The notes under the pieces are model-generated. The model was not told the origin of the DNA, made no database searches, and saw nothing but the letters and a program-made list of their open reading frames with translations. The translations under genes and the position numbers were made by a program. A DNA stretch of 64,000 nucleotides. Origin: Agromyces mediolanus (GTDB lineage Bacteria > Actinomycetota > Actinomycetes > Actinomycetales > Microbacteriaceae). Position 1 is the first letter of the stretch, and every line of letters starts with the position of its first letter. Location: the NCBI RefSeq assembly GCF_023715325.1, contig NZ_JAMBNX010000014.1:1-64000 (forward strand). The letters are read 5' to 3'. Below are positions 53,040 through 61,163 of the stretch, in pieces.

Positions 53040-55322
53040 ATGACCGACCCCATCGACCAGGCCGCCGAGTTCACCGCGCGCGACGCGGCGGAGCTCGTCG
53101 CGGAACTCACGCTCGAGGAGAAGGCGTCGCTCACGAGCGGCGCCAGCTTCTGGAGCACGAAAGCGGTCGAGCGTGCCGGCATCCCGCCCATCGTGCTCAC
53201 CGACGGCCCGCACGGCGTGCGCCTGCAGCGCGGCTCGAGCGACCACCTCGGGCTCGCCGACAGCGTGCCGGCCACCTGCTTCCCACCCGCGGTCGCGCTC
53301 GGCTCCGCGTGGGACCCCGAGCTCGCCGAACGCGTCGGCCGCGCCCTCGGCGAGGAAGCGCGTGCCGAGGGGGTCGGGGTACTGCTCGGCCCGGGCATCA
53401 ACATCAAGCGCTCGCCGCTCTGCGGGCGCAACTTCGAGTACCTCTCCGAGGACCCGATCGTCTCGGGCGTGCTCGGCGCGGCGCTCGTGCGCGGCCTGCA
53501 GGCGCAGGGGGTCGGTGCCTCGCTGAAGCACTTCGCCGCGAACAACCAGGAGTTCGACCGCATGCGCGCGTCGAGCGACGTCGACCCGCGGCCGCTGCGC
53601 GAAATCTACCTGCGCGGCTTCCAGCGGGTCGTCGAGGACGCGCAGCCGTGGACCGTGATGTGCTCGTACAACCGCATCAACGGGGTGTTCGCGAGCGAGG
53701 ACCCCTGGCTGCTCACGAAGGTGCTGCGCGAGGAGTGGGGCTTCGAGGGGCTCGTCGTCAGCGACTGGGGCGCCGTCAACGACCGGGTCGCCGGTCTGCC
53801 CGCCGGGCTCGATCTCGAGATGCCCTCCGCCGAAGGGCGCACCGACGCGCAGCTCGTCGAGGCCGTGCAGGACGGCCGGCTCGCCGAGTCGGCGCTCGAT
53901 CTCGCGGCCGAGCGCGCCGTGCGGCTCGCACAGCGGGCGGCCGCCGGAGCGGACGCGGATGCCTCGTACGACATCGACGCCCACCACGCCCTCGCCCGCG
54001 AGGCCGCGGCCCGCGGCGTCGTGCTGCTGAAGAACGACGGCGTGCTGCCGCTCGCCGCCGGCGCGAGGGTGGCCGTCGTCGGCGAGTTCGCCCGCACCCC
54101 GCGCTACCAGGGCGCCGGCTCCTCGCTGATCAACCCGACCAGGCTCGACACCGCGCTCGAGGAGATCGGCCGGCTCGCCGGGGCGGCCCCCGCCTTCGCG
54201 CCGGGCTTCACCCTAGACGCGAAGGCCCCCGCGGACTCCGCGCTCGTCGCCGAGGCCGTCGCCGCGGCCGAGGACGCCGAGGTCGTGCTCGTCTTCCTCG
54301 GCCTCCCGGCCGCCGCCGAGTCGGAGGGCTTCGACCGCGAGCACCTGCGTCTCCCCGAGGCGCAGCTCGAACTGCTCGCGGCCGTGCGCGCCACGAACCC
54401 GAACGTCGTCGTCGTGCTCGCGAACGGTGGCGTGGTCGAGCTGCCCTTCGCCGGGGAGGTGCCGGCCGTCGTCGAGGGCTGGCTCGGCGGACAGGCCGGT
54501 GGCGGCGGGGTGGCCGACGTGCTCTACGGCGTCGTGAACCCCTCGGGCCGGCTCACGGAGACGATCCCGCTGCGGCTCTCGGACACCCCGGCGTACCTCG
54601 ACTTCCCGGGCGAGTTCGGGCACGTCCGCTACGGCGAGGGGCTCTTCGTCGGCTACCGCTGGTACGACGCGCGCGACGCGGCCGTGCACTTCCCCTTCGG
54701 CCACGGCCTCTCCTACACCTCCTTCGCCTACTCGGCGCTCGAGGTCTCGGCCGACGCGAGCGGCATCGCCGCCCGGGTCACCGTGACGAACTCGGGCGAG
54801 CGCGACGGGCGCGAGGTCGTGCAGCTCTACACCGGCCTCGCCGGTTCGGCCGTGCAGCGGGCGCCGCGCGAGCTGAAGGCCTTCGCCTCGGTCGAGCTCG
54901 CGGCGGGGGAGTCCCGGGTGATCGAGCTCTCGGTGCGCCGCGAGGATCTCGCGTACTGGGATGTCCGCGTCGACCGCTGGGTCGTCGAGGGCGGCGAGTA
55001 CCTCGTCACGGTCGGCGCCTCGAGCCGCGACCTCCGCGCCGAAGCCGGCGTCGTGATCGAGGGGGACGCGGTGCGGCTGCCGCTCACGACGGAGTCGTCG
55101 ATCGGCGACCTGATGGGCGACCCGGTCGCCGGTCCGATCGTCGCCCAGGCCCTCGGCGGGCTCTTCGGCGGGGACGCGGCGATGGCGGCCATGGCCGACG
55201 ACGAGGGCATGGCGAAGATGATGGCCTCGTTCCCGATCGGCCGGCTCGTCGGCTTCCCGGGCATCCCGGTGACGCGCGAGCAGATCGAGCAGCTGCTGCA
55301 GGCGGCGAACGCCGGGCGCTGA
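53040..55322 (+). CDS. Glycoside hydrolase family 3 beta-glycosidase
   Basis: A 760-residue cytoplasmic enzyme (no signal peptide). The N-terminal barrel carries the nucleophile Asp242 in VVSDWGA and the KHFAANNQEFDR segment. The (alpha/beta) sandwich follows (VVLVFLGLPAAAESEGFDREHLRLP), then a fibronectin type III-like domain (FGHGLSYTSFAYSALEVS, about 560-680) and an Asp/Ala-rich tail of 60 residues. It should release a monosaccharide from a beta-glycoside brought in by the adjacent transporter. Start ATG at 53040 with GAAGGAG. Confidence 0.94.
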   Translation: MTDPIDQAAEFTARDAAELVAELTLEEKASLTSGASFWSTKAVERAGIPPIVLTDGPHGVRLQRGSSDHLGLADSVPATCFPPAVALGSAWDPELAERVGRALGEEARAEGVGVLLGPGINIKRSPLCGRNFEYLSEDPIVSGVLGAALVRGLQAQGVGASLKHFAANNQEFDRMRASSDVDPRPLREIYLRGFQRVVEDAQPWTVMCSYNRINGVFASEDPWLLTKVLREEWGFEGLVVSDWGAVNDRVAGLPAGLDLEMPSAEGRTDAQLVEAVQDGRLAESALDLAAERAVRLAQRAAAGADADASYDIDAHHALAREAAARGVVLLKNDGVLPLAAGARVAVVGEFARTPRYQGAGSSLINPTRLDTALEEIGRLAGAAPAFAPGFTLDAKAPADSALVAEAVAAAEDAEVVLVFLGLPAAAESEGFDREHLRLPEAQLELLAAVRATNPNVVVVLANGGVVELPFAGEVPAVVEGWLGGQAGGGGVADVLYGVVNPSGRLTETIPLRLSDTPAYLDFPGEFGHVRYGEGLFVGYRWYDARDAAVHFPFGHGLSYTSFAYSALEVSADASGIAARVTVTNSGERDGREVVQLYTGLAGSAVQRAPRELKAFASVELAAGESRVIELSVRREDLAYWDVRVDRWVVEGGEYLVTVGASSRDLRAEAGVVIEGDAVRLPLTTESSIGDLMGDPVAGPIVAQALGGLFGGDAAMAAMADDEGMAKMMASFPIGRLVGFPGIPVTREQIEQLLQAANAGR

Positions 55323-55338
55323 GTCGCCGGCACGGCGA

Positions 55339-55375
55339 GCGGATGCCTCGGGCGCGCGAGGCCCGGGGCATCCGC
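55339..55375 (+). terminator. GC-rich hairpin after the GH3 gene
   Basis: Arms GCGGATGCC (55339-55347) and GGCATCCGC (55367-55375) with a second inner hairpin (CCTCG/CGAGG). It stands 17 bp after the stop codon. No T tract. Confidence 0.55.
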
Positions 55376-55499
55376 GGTGCCCGGCGGTTGTCGGGGCGAG
55401 CGGCGCGCGGGGTGGCCCGCCGTCGCCGGGTGGCGCTACCATCGGCGGGTCGGGGGGCGACACTCCCCGGACCACGTCCGCGACTCGGAGGAGCCCATC

Positions 55500-56165
55500 A
55501 TGACCGACCCCAACGCCCCGCAGGGCGAGCCGCAGCAGCCGGCCGAGCCGGCCGTGCCGGCCGAGCCCGTCGTCCCCGCCGAGCCGGCCGTCCCGGCCGA
55601 GCCCGTCGCCGCGCCCGCCGAACCGGCCGCGGCTCCCGCCGAGCCCGCGGCACCGGCCGCTCCCGCGTACGAGGCCCCCGCCGAGCCCACGGCGCCGGCG
55701 GCGCCCGCCGCTCCGGCGTACGAGGCGCCCGCCGCTCCGGCGGCCGAGCCCGCAGCCCCGGCCTACGCCGCGCCGCCCGCGCCCCCGGCCTACGGCGCCC
55801 CGCAGGGGCAGCCCGCCGCCGGCGCCGCTCCGGGTCAGCCGGCCTACGCGCCCGCGCCGGCCGCCGACACCTTCCCGGGCAAGGGGCTCGGCATCGCCGG
55901 CCTGATCCTCGCGATCTTCATGCCGCTGATCGGGCTCATCCTGAGCATCGTGGCGAACTCGCAGTCGAAGAAGGCCGGCCACAAGAACGGTCCAGCCAAG
56001 GCGGGCATCATCGTCGGCGCCATCCTGCTCGCGCTGAGCGTCATCGCCACGGTGATCGTCATCATCGTGGCCGTCGCCGCCGCAGGCAGCCTCGGCGCCG
56101 CGTGCGCCGAGCTCGGCTCGGGCGTGTGGCAGCTCGAAGACGGCACCGTCATCACCTGCAACTGA
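55500..56165 (+). CDS. Proline/alanine-rich membrane protein (DUF4190-like)
   Basis: A 221-residue protein. The first 120 residues are a low-complexity Pro/Ala/Glu region with repeats of PAEPAVPAEP and PAYEAP types. Two hydrophobic helices follow (GKGLGIAGLILAIFMPLIGLILSIVAN and GPAKAGIIVGAILLALSVIATVIVIIVAVAA), separated by a Lys-rich turn (QSKKAGHKNG) in the DUF4190 style; a short extracellular tail contains two Cys. Function unknown. The ATG at 55500 has GGAGGAGCCC. Confidence 0.8.
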   Translation: MTDPNAPQGEPQQPAEPAVPAEPVVPAEPAVPAEPVAAPAEPAAAPAEPAAPAAPAYEAPAEPTAPAAPAAPAYEAPAAPAAEPAAPAYAAPPAPPAYGAPQGQPAAGAAPGQPAYAPAPAADTFPGKGLGIAGLILAIFMPLIGLILSIVANSQSKKAGHKNGPAKAGIIVGAILLALSVIATVIVIIVAVAAAGSLGAACAELGSGVWQLEDGTVITCN

Positions 56166-56190
56166 TCGCGCAGGAGCGTCAGCTCGCACG

Positions 56191-56226
56191 CGGATGCCCC
56201 GAGGCCGACCGGCCCCGGGGCATCCG
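56191..56226. terminator. Hairpin between convergent genes
   Basis: Arms CGGATGCCCC (56191-56200) and GGGGCATCCG (56217-56226) between the proline-rich gene and the convergent dehydrogenase gene. No T tract; terminator function inferred from position. Confidence 0.55.
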
Positions 56227-56250
56227 TCGTTCAGCAGCGCGGAAGGCCGC

Positions 56251-57285
56251 TCACGGGATGACGACCGCGCGCCCCCTGAGCGTGCCCTCGTGCAGCCGTC
56301 GGTACGCCTCGGGAGCGTCGTCGAGCGAGAAATGCTCGGTCTCGATCTTCACGAGCCCGGCTCGGGCGAGCTCGAAGACCTCGAACAGCTCGGCCCGCGA
56401 GCCCCAGTAGGGCGCCCGCACGGTCGAGTCGTACGGGGCGGCGAGGAGCCCCGCCGGCACCGCGCCCGCCCCGACGCCGACGATCACCTGATCGCCCTCG
56501 ACCGCCAGCATGGCGTGCCCGGCGTCGATGGTCGGTTGGATCGCGACGAAGTCGAAGACGGCCGCCGCGCCCTTGCCGCCAGTGAGCTCCTTCACCCGCT
56601 CGACGGCCTCGGCGTCCGAGGGGAACACGTGGTGCGCGCCGACCTCGGTCGCCAGCCGCAGCTTGTCCTGGCTCACATCGAGCGCCACCACGGTCGCCGG
56701 CGAGAGGGCGCGGAGCAGCTGGATCGCGACGTGCCCGAGCCCGCCCGCGCCGATCACGACGGCGGTCGTGCCGGGCACGAGCTTCGGCAGCGACATCTTG
56801 ATCGCGTGGTACGGGGTGAGGCCCGCGTCGGTCAGGGCGACGTGCTCGACCGGGTCGAGGTCGCCGAGCGGCAGCAGGAAGCGCGCGTCCGGCACCACGA
56901 GGTACTCGGCCATGGCGCCGGGGGCGCCGAGGCCGGGCGGACGGATGCCGAGCTCCGCGGCGCGCTCGCAGTAGTTCTCCTTGCCCTGCGCGCACTGCAC
57001 GCAGCGACCGCAGCCCTGCGGGCCGTACACGGCGACGGCCTCGCCCACCTCGACGCCGGTGACGCCCTCGCCGAGCTTGTCGACGATGCCCGCACCCTCG
57101 TGGCCGAGGGTGAGCGGCAGGCCGTAGACGTACTGCTCCTCGTTCAGTCCCATGATGAAGCTGTCCGAGTGGCAGGCCCCGGCGGCCGTCACCCGGATCC
57201 GCACCTCGCCCGGCCCGGGCTCGGGCGTCTCGATCTCGACGATCTCGGGGGCGGCCCCGATCGTGCGGTACTGCAGCGCTTTCAT
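56251..57285 (-). CDS. Zinc-dependent NAD(P)-alcohol dehydrogenase
   Basis: A 344-residue medium-chain dehydrogenase. Catalytic zinc: Cys38-His39 in ACHSD and the GHEGAG motif. Structural zinc: the four Cys of GCGRCVQCAQGKENYC. Nucleotide-binding loop VVIGAGGLGHVAIQLLRAL with an Asp after beta-2 (VALDVSQDKL), which favours NAD over NADP. Start ATG at 57285 with GAGGAG. The 267 bp to the next gene hold no recognisable feature. Confidence 0.92.
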   Translation of the reverse strand: MKALQYRTIGAAPEIVEIETPEPGPGEVRIRVTAAGACHSDSFIMGLNEEQYVYGLPLTLGHEGAGIVDKLGEGVTGVEVGEAVAVYGPQGCGRCVQCAQGKENYCERAAELGIRPPGLGAPGAMAEYLVVPDARFLLPLGDLDPVEHVALTDAGLTPYHAIKMSLPKLVPGTTAVVIGAGGLGHVAIQLLRALSPATVVALDVSQDKLRLATEVGAHHVFPSDAEAVERVKELTGGKGAAAVFDFVAIQPTIDAGHAMLAVEGDQVIVGVGAGAVPAGLLAAPYDSTVRAPYWGSRAELFEVFELARAGLVKIETEHFSLDDAPEAYRRLHEGTLRGRAVVIP

Positions 57286-57552
57286 GTGCACGGACTCCTC
57301 GACTCGATTCGGCCCGCCCAGCTGCGGGCTCACCGCCAGTCTGCTCCCCGATGCTGAACGCCAGTCGAGCGAGCGAAGGCCGGGCGGCGGGTCGTGCGGC
57401 GGGTTCGGCACGTTCTCCGAGGGCGACCGGATGGTGGCCGGCGAGTGGGTGATGCGGCGCGGGGCGCGACCCGGGCGCCGCTCGGGGCTCGCTCGCGGAT
57501 CGAGCAGGAATCGAGAAGCCCGGGGCATCCGCTCGCTCGTAGCGTGGCCGAC

Positions 57553-58191
57553 ATGGACACGAAGACGAACCCCACCACCGCCCCGGCGATCGACTCGATC
57601 GTCATCCAGGCCGACGACGTCGCCGCCGCCGAGCACTTCCACGCCGCGGCCTTCGGCCTCGGCGACCGCCTGCGGGTGCAGCCGGCGGAAGCCGCGTCGA
57701 GCGGATTCCGCGGCTTCACGCTCTCGCTCATCGCCGCCCAGCCCGGCGACGTCGATGCGCTCGTGCGCTCGGCCCTCGACGCCGGCGCCACGGTCGTGAA
57801 GCCCGTCGCGAAGTCCCTCTGGGGCTACGGCGGCACGGTGCAAGCGCCCGACGGCACGATCTGGAAGGTCGCGACCTCGGCGAAGAAGGATGCCCGCCCG
57901 GCCGCCGCCGTGTTCGACCGGGTGGTGCTGCTGCTCGGCGTCGAGGACGTCACGGCGAGCAAGCGTTTCTACACCGAGCGCGGGATCGCGATCGGCAAGA
58001 GCTTCGGCAGCTACGTCGAGTTCGAGACGCCCGGCAGCCGGATCGGGCTCGGCCTCTACAAGCGGCGCGCGCTCGCGAAGGACGCCGGCGTGCCCGCCGA
58101 GGGCTCGGGCTCGCACCGGCTCGTCATCGCCGGCGCGCTCGGCTCGGTCGCGGACCCCGACGGCTTCACCTGGGCGGCATCCGCCCGCTGA
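57553..58191 (+). CDS. VOC-superfamily (glyoxalase/dioxygenase-like) protein
   Basis: A 212-residue protein of two tandem VOC modules (IDSIVIQADDVAAAEHFHAAAFGLGDRLRV and FDRVVLLLGVEDVTASKRFYTERGIAIGKSFGSYVEFETPGSRIGLGLYKR). Metal-binding residues are not fully conserved, so a catalytic role is uncertain. A TAGCGT -10 (57540-57545) ends 7 nt before the ATG, again a leaderless pattern. Confidence 0.82.
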   Translation: MDTKTNPTTAPAIDSIVIQADDVAAAEHFHAAAFGLGDRLRVQPAEAASSGFRGFTLSLIAAQPGDVDALVRSALDAGATVVKPVAKSLWGYGGTVQAPDGTIWKVATSAKKDARPAAAVFDRVVLLLGVEDVTASKRFYTERGIAIGKSFGSYVEFETPGSRIGLGLYKRRALAKDAGVPAEGSGSHRLVIAGALGSVADPDGFTWAASAR

Positions 58192-58228
58192 CCCGCTCGC
58201 ACTCCCACCCCCCACCCCCCACCCCCAC

Positions 58229-58270
58229 CCCCGAGTTGCCCGACTTTCATGAAAGTCGGGCAACTCGGGG
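58229..58270. repeat. Family D palindrome, copy 9
   Basis: Perfect core (58236-58263); flanks CCCCGAG and CTCGGGG pair. It lies in the gap between convergent genes, followed by a GGGGCTGCGGCTG tract and the third family B element. Confidence 0.95.
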
Positions 58271-58313
58271 TGGGGGCTGGGGCTGCGGCTGGGGCCGGGG
58301 CTGCGGCTGGGGG

Positions 58314-58381
58314 CGAGGGGGTCGGAATCCGACACGGATGGCTCGGCGGACCGCCGTCGGTGTCGGGATTCGACCCCCTCG
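58314..58381. repeat. Family B 68-bp inverted repeat, copy 3
   Basis: Arms CGAGGGGGTCGGAATCCGAC (58314-58333) and the near-complement ending CGACCCCCTCG (58362-58381), with a 28-bp centre. Same total length as the other two copies. It ends 26 bp before the stop of lldD. Confidence 0.85.
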
Positions 58382-58406
58382 GGCTGCATGGGCCGTGATG
58401 CGGCGG

Positions 58407-59834
58407 TCAGCCGGCCTTCTGGGTGGGCGCGGGCTTCGCGGCGGGCGCAGGCTCCGCAGCGGGGGCAGGCTTCGCGGCAGGGGCAGGCTTCTTGGCGGTC
58501 GCGGGTTTCTTCGCGGCCGGGGTCTTCCCCGTCGCGGCCCGCGGCGAACGGACCGTCCTCGGCTTCGACGCGGCGGCCAGCTCCGCCGCGGCCTGCACGG
58601 GCCGGGCGATGGGTTGCAGGCGGGCGAGCTGCGTCACGTGCTGCGGGCCGAGCTCGTCGAGCGTGGACACCTCGAGCAGCTTCATCGTGCGCTCGATCTG
58701 CGTGCGGAGGATCGCGATCGTCTGGTCGACCCCGCGACGCCCGCCGGCCATCAGGCCGTAGAGATAGGCGCGGCCGATCAACGTGAAGCGCGCGCCGAGC
58801 GCGATCGAGGCGACGATGTCGGCGCCGGACATGATGCCAGTGTCGACGTGCACCTCGAGGTCGCCGCCGACTTCGCGCGCGACATCCGGCAGCAGGTGGA
58901 ACGGGATCGGCGCACGGTCGAGCTGCCGCCCGCCGTGGTTCGAGAGCACGATGCCGTCGACGCCGAGGCCGGCGAGCTTCTTCGCGTCCTCGAGGTTCTG
59001 CACGCCCTTCACGACGATCTTGCCGGGCCACATCGCGCGGATGATCTCGAGGTCGTCGAAGGAGATCGTCGGATCCATCGCGGCATCCAGCAGCTCGCCG
59101 ACCGTGCCGCCGGTCGTCGACAGCGAGGCGAACTCGAGCGGCGGGGTGGTGAGGAAGTTGATCCACCAGGCCGGGCGCGGGATCGCGTTCACGATCGTGC
59201 CGAGGGTGAGCTGCGGCGGGATCGAGAAGCCGTTGCGCTTGTCGCGCAGGCGCGCCCCGGCGACCGGGGTGTCGACCGTGAAGAAGAGCGTGTCGAAGCC
59301 CGCGGCGGCGGCGCGTCGGGTCAGCTCGTACGAGATCTCGCGGTCGCGCATGACGTACAGCTGGAACCAGTTGCGCCCGCTCGGGTTCGCCGCCCTCACC
59401 CCCTCGATCGAGGTGGTGCCGAGCGTCGACAGGGTGAACGGGATGCCCGCGGCGCCCGCGGCCCCGGCGCCCGCGACCTCGCCCTCGGTCTGCATCAGCC
59501 GGGTGAAGCCGGTCGGCGCGATACCGAAGGGGAGTGCGCTCGGCCCGCCGAGCACCTCGCGGCTCGTGTCGACGACGGGCACGTTCCGCAGGATCGACGG
59601 GTGGAACTCGATATCCTGGAACGCCTGCCGCGCCCGCGCGAGCGACAGCTCGTCCTCCGCGGCACCCTCGGTGTAGTCGAACGGCGCCTTCGGGGTGCGC
59701 CGCTGGGCGATGTCGCGGAGGTCCCAGATTGTGAGCGCGCGCTCGAGCCGACGGTCGGTGGGGTTCATCGTCGGCGTCTTGAACTTCATCAGCTGGAAGA
59801 GCTCGCGCGGGTTCGGCAGCTGGCGTTGCACCAT
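58407..59834 (-). CDS. lldD: FMN-dependent alpha-hydroxy acid dehydrogenase, L-lactate dehydrogenase type
   Basis: A 475-residue flavoenzyme that oxidises L-lactate to pyruvate and feeds electrons to quinone. The FMN barrel is complete: [21 protein letters not shown], the [10 protein letters not shown] segment, [33 protein letters not shown] with the catalytic His/Arg, and [29 protein letters not shown]. Residues about 425-475 form an extra tail of KPA and AKKP repeats like that of histone H1, not found in typical LldD. Co-transcribed 9 bp after its GntR regulator. Confidence 0.93.
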   Translation of the reverse strand: MVQRQLPNPRELFQLMKFKTPTMNPTDRRLERALTIWDLRDIAQRRTPKAPFDYTEGAAEDELSLARARQAFQDIEFHPSILRNVPVVDTSREVLGGPSALPFGIAPTGFTRLMQTEGEVAGAGAAGAAGIPFTLSTLGTTSIEGVRAANPSGRNWFQLYVMRDREISYELTRRAAAAGFDTLFFTVDTPVAGARLRDKRNGFSIPPQLTLGTIVNAIPRPAWWINFLTTPPLEFASLSTTGGTVGELLDAAMDPTISFDDLEIIRAMWPGKIVVKGVQNLEDAKKLAGLGVDGIVLSNHGGRQLDRAPIPFHLLPDVAREVGGDLEVHVDTGIMSGADIVASIALGARFTLIGRAYLYGLMAGGRRGVDQTIAILRTQIERTMKLLEVSTLDELGPQHVTQLARLQPIARPVQAAAELAAASKPRTVRSPRAATGKTPAAKKPATAKKPAPAAKPAPAAEPAPAAKPAPTQKAG

Positions 59835-59843
59835 TTCGGGGTC

Positions 59844-60605
59844 CTATCGTGCGGGGTCGGAGATCGCCGCGTAGTACCCGGCGATGTGGTCGTGGACGCC
59901 TCGGCGGGCTGCCGCGGCATCCCCCTCGGTGATCGAACGGACGATGCCGCGATGCTCGGCCCGAAGCCGCTCGGCCATGGTGGGCCAGTCCGCGATGCGC
60001 TGCATGCCGGCGACGACGTAGCCCTCGATCCCGCTGCGCAGGCCGGCCATCGTCGCGAGGGTGACCTGGTTGCCCGCGGCCTCGGCGAGGGCGAGGTGGA
60101 AGGCGGCGTCGAGGGAGAGGAACTCCTCGGGCGCGAGCGTCGGATCGTCCATCGCGTCGAGGAGCCGCTCGGCCGCGGTGAGGTCGGGCGTGGGGGATGG
60201 CGCGGCGGCGTCGGCCTCGATTGCCTCGGTGTTGGCGGCCTCGGCTGCTTTGCTTGCTTCGGCGAGCCGCGCCGCCACGGCGCCCTCGAGCAGCAGGCGG
60301 GTGTCGACGAGGTCGGTGACGGGGAGTCCGCGCGCCGCGACCTGCAGCCTCATGAGGGTGCGCATGCCGCCGTCGGGGGTCGCGACGATCACGGCACCCG
60401 CGCTGGGGCCGGAGCCGGATGCCGTGCGGATGAGCCCCATGGCCTCGAGCACCCGCAGCGCTTCGCGAACGCTCGAACGGCCGACGCCGAGCTCGGCGGA
60501 GAGGGCACGCTCGCCGGGGAGGCGGTCGCCGGGAGCGAGCTCGCCCGCGAGCAGGCGCGACTCGACGTGCTCGAGCACGTGCTGCCAGGCGCGGGTGTCG
60601 CTCAC
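59844..60605 (-). CDS. lldR: FadR/LldR-type GntR regulator of the lactate gene
   Basis: A 253-residue GntR (FadR subfamily, FCD domain) regulator. Helix-turn-helix: LESRLLAGELAPGDRLPGERALSAELGVGRSSVREALRVLEAMGLIRT (about 15-62); FCD ligand domain with metal-type residues from about 80. The GTG start at 60605 has AGGAGG 7 nt upstream. It precedes lldD by 9 bp, so the two form an operon, and two TGTGGTCAGACCACA operators lie upstream. L-lactate as inducer is inferred from LldR homologues. The gene name is assigned by context. Confidence 0.88.
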   Translation of the reverse strand: MSDTRAWQHVLEHVESRLLAGELAPGDRLPGERALSAELGVGRSSVREALRVLEAMGLIRTASGSGPSAGAVIVATPDGGMRTLMRLQVAARGLPVTDLVDTRLLLEGAVAARLAEASKAAEAANTEAIEADAAAPSPTPDLTAAERLLDAMDDPTLAPEEFLSLDAAFHLALAEAAGNQVTLATMAGLRSGIEGYVVAGMQRIADWPTMAERLRAEHRGIVRSITEGDAAAARRGVHDHIAGYYAAISDPAR

Positions 60606-60613
60606 GGAACCTC

Positions 60614-60655
60614 CTGTGGTCAGACCACAGGCTAGCAGATGTGGTCAGACCACAG
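60614..60655 (-). promoter_or_regulatory. Two LldR-type operators
   Basis: CTGTGGTCAGACCACAG (60614-60630, a perfect 17-bp palindrome) and TGTGGTCAGACCACA (60640-60654). The centres are 25 bp apart. Both carry the TGGTnnnACCA core known for FadR/LldR family operators. The first lies directly upstream of the Shine-Dalgarno of the regulator, so autorepression is expected. Confidence 0.85.
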
Positions 60656-60732
60656 AAGCGTTGATCGGGGTGCGAGGGCGCGGTGCGCTGCCCGGCGCGT
60701 GGGGTGTGGCGCGTGGGCGGTGAGGGGGGCGT

Positions 60733-60857
60733 GGGGCCTGAAGTGGCGCGTGGGCGGCGGCGGGTGGGCCGTTCGGACGGCTTGCCCGTGCTGGCGCGCC
60801 ACTTTGGCAGTGTTGCGCCAGGGGAGGTGGCGCAACGAGCACGAAGTGGCGCGGGCG
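60733..60857. repeat. Family E 125-bp direct repeat, copy 1
   Basis: Begins GGGGCCTGAAGTGGCGCG and ends with ACGAAGTGGCGCGGGCG. Inside are an inverted pair (GAAGTGGCGC at 60740 and GCGCCACTTT at 60796, 66 bp end to end) and a hairpin GTTGCGCCA/TGGCGCAAC (60812-60836). The 558-bp gap 60606-61163 contains this copy, a second copy, the operators and scattered AAGTGGCGCG words, and no gene. Confidence 0.85.
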
Positions 60858-60973
60858 GTCTGGCCGGGCTGGCCGCTGTTCGGTTTCCGGATGTGCGCGG
60901 GGCGAGTATGACGTGTGGGCGGTGAAGTGGCGCGCGGTGCCCGAAGTGGCGCGTGGGGCCCGAAGTGGCGCGC

Positions 60974-61098
60974 GGGGCCTGAAGTGGCGCGTGGGCGGCG
61001 GCGGGTGGGCCGTTCGGACGGCTTGCCCGTGCTGGAGCGCCACTTCGGCAGTGTCGCGCCAGGAGAGGTGGCGCAACGAGCACGAAGTGGCGCGGGCG
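60974..61098. repeat. Family E 125-bp direct repeat, copy 2
   Basis: Same order of words as copy 1, 241 bp further on, with about five mismatches in 125 bp; the hairpin arm differs by one base. Three extra GAAGTGGCGCG words stand between the copies. Confidence 0.85.
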
Positions 61099-61163
61099 CG
61101 GGCGCCGCCGCGGACCGGGCGGAGTCAGGCGGCAGGTGGCGCGCGGAGGGGGACGGAGCCCGC

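Noticed and set aside
29144..58270. Short peptides such as LPDFHESRATL and CPTFMKVGQPW in several frames
   Set aside because: They are translations of the family D palindrome, which reads open in more than one frame, and are not conserved proteins.
56251..61083. A 1610-codon minus-strand open frame spanning several genes
   Set aside because: Only its C-terminal part (from 57285) is a real gene, the alcohol dehydrogenase. The rest is a GC-rich shadow frame with Arg/Pro-rich, family-less translation that runs antisense through or out of frame with lldD, the GntR gene and the VOC gene.
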